DNA of 8,455 nucleotides from Pseudomonadota bacterium (GTDB lineage Bacteria; Myxococcota_A; Polyangia; Fen-1088), in contig JADGRD010000120.1 of assembly GCA_017881285.1 (NCBI GenBank), positions 1 through 8,455 on the forward strand. Reading direction: 5' to 3'. The notes under the pieces were generated by a model, which was not told where the DNA came from, made no database searches, and worked only from the letters and a program-made list of their open reading frames with translations. Made by a program: the position numbers and the translations under genes. Below are positions 5,729 through 8,455 of the stretch, in pieces. Each line of letters begins with the position of its first letter. Position 1 is the stretch's first letter.

Positions 5729-6838
5729 CGATAGCGTGCCGACCAGGAACTCGTGCACCATCGCGAGATCGTCGAAGGCGAGCCGTCGCTCGAGGGCGTG
5801 ATCGCGCCGGACGCGACGATCGTGGTCGGGCAAGAGCGGCCGGTGCACGAAGATGCCGCGTGAGCAGAGCTGCGCGTCGGGGCGAGCGGTGCGCAAGATC
5901 TCGTCCATGAGAGTGCCGAAATCGGTGTCGCTGAGGTAGGAGGATACGTCGGCTATCGAGTAGCCGTCGAGGCTGGCATTGGCGATTCCGGCAAGTGCCC
6001 CAGCGGCCGGAGCGGTTACGATCGAAATCTGCGTCGTCTTGAGGGCTTCGCGGATGCGCTCGAACGAGCCTGGTAGAAGATAGATCGGCATCGCCGGCTC
6101 GTAGATGTAGCGCGCGAAGAAGACCAGCTGCAATAGGTGACTGTCGCGCGCGAGGTGATTGCACAGGTACCGATGCATGAGATCGAAAATGCGCCGATGC
6201 AGCGGTACCTCGGGGGGGACGAAGCGCCAGAAACCGGGATCCCGCGAGAACAATTCGAGAAAGGAGCGACGGCACAGGGTCTCGCCGACAAAGCGCCATG
6301 CCCGTGTGTCCCACCCTTCGAGAAAGTGGCGCTGTTCCGCGATGTTGTCGAAGCTGAACAGCCGTCGGATCCAGAATGGACGCACGACGTGCAAGACTCG
6401 CGCGACGTGGACGAGGAAGCGCTCGAGGCTCCCCTGGAAGAGCACACCACTCCGCACGACTGCCGGGCGGGCATCAAAATAGGCTGCCGCGGCGCTGGAG
6501 AGGGCGGGCCGCAAGTCTTGGTAGACCTCAAGCCGATCACGAGCCTGCCGCACGCCGAGAAACGCGAGGTAGGGCTGGTAGCTGAGCGCCCGCATGGCCG
6601 CGACCTTGAGCTCGAGCAGATAGTTCTGCGTCGGATTCACGTCAACCGCGATGATCTCCTGGGGTCGATCGTGAAGGAGGTTAAGCACGCGTCCTCCGCC
6701 CGCAGTGATGCAGAACACGCGTTTCCCGGGACCGAGCCGCAGCGCTTCGAGCTCACTCTTGGAATCTTCGTTGCAGGACGAGTAGCTGATGCGCTCGCTG
6801 AACTTCTTCCACGGAATCGCGTCGGGCTCGGTGGTCAT
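5714..6838 (-). CDS. DUF3419 family protein, BtaA-like SAM-dependent 3-amino-3-carboxypropyl transferase
   Basis: From the ATG at 6838 the protein has 374 residues. A TTG at 6853 would add five residues and cannot be excluded. Residues 18-30 read SYSSCNEDSKSEL, followed by VFCITAGGGRVLNLL (41-55), a SAM-binding glycine motif, and AVDVNPTQN (64-72), the acidic second motif. QNYLLELK and YLAFLG follow. These blocks in this order mark the DUF3419 family, whose known member BtaA moves the aminocarboxypropyl group of SAM onto diacylglycerol, the first step of betaine lipid synthesis. No BtaB-type N-methyltransferase is in the window, so betaine lipid production is not established. The protein is probably cytoplasmic or membrane-associated. 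It lies 22 bases after the stop of the response regulator and is very likely co-transcribed with it. The family call is strong; the reaction is inferred. Confidence 0.82.
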   Translation of the reverse strand: MTTEPDAIPWKKFSERISYSSCNEDSKSELEALRLGPGKRVFCITAGGGRVLNLLHDRPQEIIAVDVNPTQNYLLELKVAAMRALSYQPYLAFLGVRQARDRLEVYQDLRPALSSAAAAYFDARPAVVRSGVLFQGSLERFLVHVARVLHVVRPFWIRRLFSFDNIAEQRHFLEGWDTRAWRFVGETLCRRSFLELFSRDPGFWRFVPPEVPLHRRIFDLMHRYLCNHLARDSHLLQLVFFARYIYEPAMPIYLLPGSFERIREALKTTQISIVTAPAAGALAGIANASLDGYSIADVSSYLSDTDFGTLMDEILRTARPDAQLCSRGIFVHRPLLPDHDRRVRRDHALERRLAFDDLAMVHEFLVGTLSTESH

Positions 6839-6860
6839 GCTACTCTGGCTCAAACCTTGC

Positions 6861-8252
6861 TCATGAGCTCTTGTCGGAACCCTTTTCGGACGGGGTTTCC
6901 ATGCCGAACTTCCGCATGCGGCGCAGAAGCTGGAAACGACTGATGCCGAGAAGCTTCGCCGCCTCGGTGCGGACGTTACAGGCTTGGCGCATCGCCTGAC
7001 GGATCATGCGAACCTCCATGTCGACGAGCGAATCGACGCCCGGCACCACCCCGAGCGGTTGGGTAGCGGGCAAAGTCCCCTTGCGGCCGAGGGAGAGTAC
7101 GCGCTGGGGCAAGTGCCTGGGCTCGATGCGGGGTGATTCCGTCAAGATCACGGCGCGCTCGATGATGTTCTTCAATTCACGCACATTGCCCGGGTAGGCG
7201 TACCCCAAGAGCGCATCGCTGACCTCCTTGGCAAATGGCTCCGTGGGCTTGTTCAGGCGTTCACCGTAGAGGATGCGGAAGTGCTCCGCCAAGAGCAAGA
7301 CGTCGTCCCCACGCTCGCGCAAGGGCGGGATGTGTATGGGGAAAACCGCAAGCCGTTGGAAGAGATCCTGCCGAAAGCGGCCCGCTTGTACCAGAGCCGA
7401 CAGGTCTTGGTTCGTAGCGGCGACCACGCGGGCCCGGAGCAGAATCTCGCGACTCGAGCCGAGCCGGCGAAACGTCCGACTTTCGAGCACGCGGAGCAGC
7501 TTCCCCTGCCCCAGTTCCATATCGCCGATCTCGTCGAGGAAAACCGTCCCGTCGCGGGCTTCCTCGAATGCGCCCGTCTGCAACTCTTGCGCGCCCGTGA
7601 AGGCACCGCGCTCATGCCCGAAGAGCAGACTCTCCACGAGATTCTCGGGCAAGGCGAGACAGTCGACCACGACCAACGGCGAGCTCGCGGGGCGCGACAG
7701 GGAATGGACGAAACGACACGCCACTTCCTTGCCGACGCCGGTTTCCCCGCTCAGCAGCAACGTCGTGTCCTTGGCCGCGGCCACTTTTGTGAGCTGGTCG
7801 ATCACAAGGCGCATGGCGCTCGATCGACCGAGGAGCCCCTGGCACTTGGCTTCGGCTGCGCGGTGCGCTTCCTCGCGGAGTTGCGCGCGCTGGCGCAGCT
7901 CGAGGACGCGCTCGATGATCGGGGCGAGGCTGGCCTCCTTGACGATGTAGTCCTCGGCGCCTTGACGAATCGCCTGCACGGCGTTGGGAATGGTCTGGTA
8001 CGCCGTCATCATGACGAGCGCGGCGTCCGGTTGTTGCGCGAGGAGCTGCGGGATGATGCGAATGCCATCGTCATCCGGCAGGCGATGATCGAGCAAAATC
8101 ACGCCATACTGCCGGTTCGCAACCCAGCGGAGCGCCTCGGCGCAACTGTACGCAAGATCGCAGGAGATCCCTTGGCGGCCGATCTCGCGCCCGATGGCCT
8201 GGGCGTAGAGATTCTCGTCGTCGACGATCAAAGCGGAGAAGGGCTGATTCAT
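6861..8252 (-). CDS. Sigma-54-dependent response regulator (NtrC type: receiver, AAA+, Fis HTH)
   Basis: The protein has 463 residues from the ATG at 8252. This start is chosen because the receiver domain begins at once (MNQPFSALIVDDE) and the ATG overlaps the kinase stop as ATGA. The receiver (1-110) has the acidic pair Asp11/Asp12, phospho-acceptor Asp55 in LLDHRLP, Thr83 and Lys105. The AAA+ domain (about 139-375) has Walker A GETGVGKE (169-176), the sigma-54 contact loop GAFTGA (216-221), Walker B VFLDEIGD (237-244), FRQDLFQRLAVFPIHIPPLRER, and PGNVRELKN. The C-terminal Fis-type helix-turn-helix (about 412-451) contains AAKLLGISRFQLLRRM. All key residues for phosphorylation, ATP hydrolysis and sigma-54 activation are present, so the protein should be active. 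It is predicted to activate sigma-54 promoters in response to the adjacent kinase. Targets are unknown; no clear -24/-12 site was found in the window. Confidence 0.95.
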   Translation of the reverse strand: MNQPFSALIVDDENLYAQAIGREIGRQGISCDLAYSCAEALRWVANRQYGVILLDHRLPDDDGIRIIPQLLAQQPDAALVMMTAYQTIPNAVQAIRQGAEDYIVKEASLAPIIERVLELRQRAQLREEAHRAAEAKCQGLLGRSSAMRLVIDQLTKVAAAKDTTLLLSGETGVGKEVACRFVHSLSRPASSPLVVVDCLALPENLVESLLFGHERGAFTGAQELQTGAFEEARDGTVFLDEIGDMELGQGKLLRVLESRTFRRLGSSREILLRARVVAATNQDLSALVQAGRFRQDLFQRLAVFPIHIPPLRERGDDVLLLAEHFRILYGERLNKPTEPFAKEVSDALLGYAYPGNVRELKNIIERAVILTESPRIEPRHLPQRVLSLGRKGTLPATQPLGVVPGVDSLVDMEVRMIRQAMRQACNVRTEAAKLLGISRFQLLRRMRKFGMETPSEKGSDKSS

Positions 8253-8455
8253 GCCGAACCGCCGATCACGCGGTGGCGGGTGGGGAGCACGACTCTCGCC
8301 TGGCACCCGCCTCCCTCGCGATTTCTTAGATCGACGAAGCCGCCGTGGGCGCGCGCGATCTTCTGGCACACCGCGAGGCCGAGGCCGGTCCCGTTCTTCT
8401 TGGTGGTGAAGAAGGGGCGCAGGCAGTCCGCCGCACTCGCCGTCAGACCTGGCCC
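8249..8455 (-). CDS. Sensor histidine kinase, C-terminal end of HATPase domain (partial)
   Basis: On the minus strand the frame is open from the right edge to the TGA at 8251-8249 and gives the last 68 residues of a kinase. It contains the F-box-like PFFTTK, the G2 box GTGLGLAV, and CQKIARAHGG, the usual end of a HATPase_c domain. The tail is short (QARVVLPTRHRVIGGSA). The sensor, dimerisation and H-box regions lie outside the window, so the signal is unknown. Its stop overlaps the regulator start by four bases (ATGA), which implies translational coupling and a cognate kinase-regulator pair. Because the piece lacks a start codon it is easy to miss. Confidence 0.9.
   Translation of the reverse strand, partial: GPGLTASAADCLRPFFTTKKNGTGLGLAVCQKIARAHGGFVDLRNREGGGCQARVVLPTRHRVIGGSA

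Noticed and set aside
6137..6943. Plus-strand open frame of 268 codons opposite the DUF3419 gene
   Set aside because: It is antisense to a clear family protein and has no recognisable motif or start signal.
8253..8369. Upstream extension of the response regulator by 39 residues
   Set aside because: The extension lies within the kinase coding region in another frame, and the receiver domain begins exactly at the ATG at 8252.

Overview
The window looks like chromosomal DNA from a high-GC myxobacterium, most likely of the Polyangia/Sorangium type. The main clues are lipoproteins whose signal peptide is followed by long Gly/Ser/Thr linkers built from GGATGS-like hexapeptides, an NtrC-type two-component system, and GC content in the low-to-mid sixties in most genes. 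The assignment rests on style of sequence only; there is no rRNA or other marker gene.

Left and centre, plus strand (1-4915): three predicted exported proteins in a row. The first is the 3' part of a right-handed parallel beta-helix protein resembling glycoside hydrolase family GH141 (<3-1589). The second is a lipoprotein with a CE1/feruloyl-esterase-like alpha/beta-hydrolase domain (2055-3461). The third is a lipoprotein with an SGNH-type hydrolase domain (3740-4915). Both lipoproteins carry a lipobox, about 165 residues of Gly-rich linker, and then a C-terminal enzyme domain. A short untranslated fragment of the same kind of linker lies between the first two genes (1601-1684). Read together, these genes suggest cell-surface enzymes that cut and deacylate plant-type polysaccharide; the substrate is inferred, not shown.

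Middle (4916-5706): a gene-poor stretch of about 326 bases, then a small lipoprotein of unknown function (5242-5706) with clearly lower GC than its neighbours.

Right, minus strand (8455-5714): a compact operon read leftwards. It holds the C-terminus of a sensor histidine kinase (cut by the window edge), a sigma-54-dependent response regulator whose ATG overlaps the kinase stop as ATGA, and a DUF3419/BtaA-like SAM-dependent enzyme that starts about 22 bases after the regulator stop. The last gene converges on the small lipoprotein gene with 7 bases between their stop codons, and an inverted repeat spans both stops.

No tRNA, rRNA, CRISPR array, insertion sequence or phage gene was recognised. 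The least ordinary features are the orphan linker relic, the matched linkers on two unrelated esterase folds, an SGNH domain with altered signature blocks, and a lipid-type aminocarboxypropyl transferase homologue in an operon with a two-component system.
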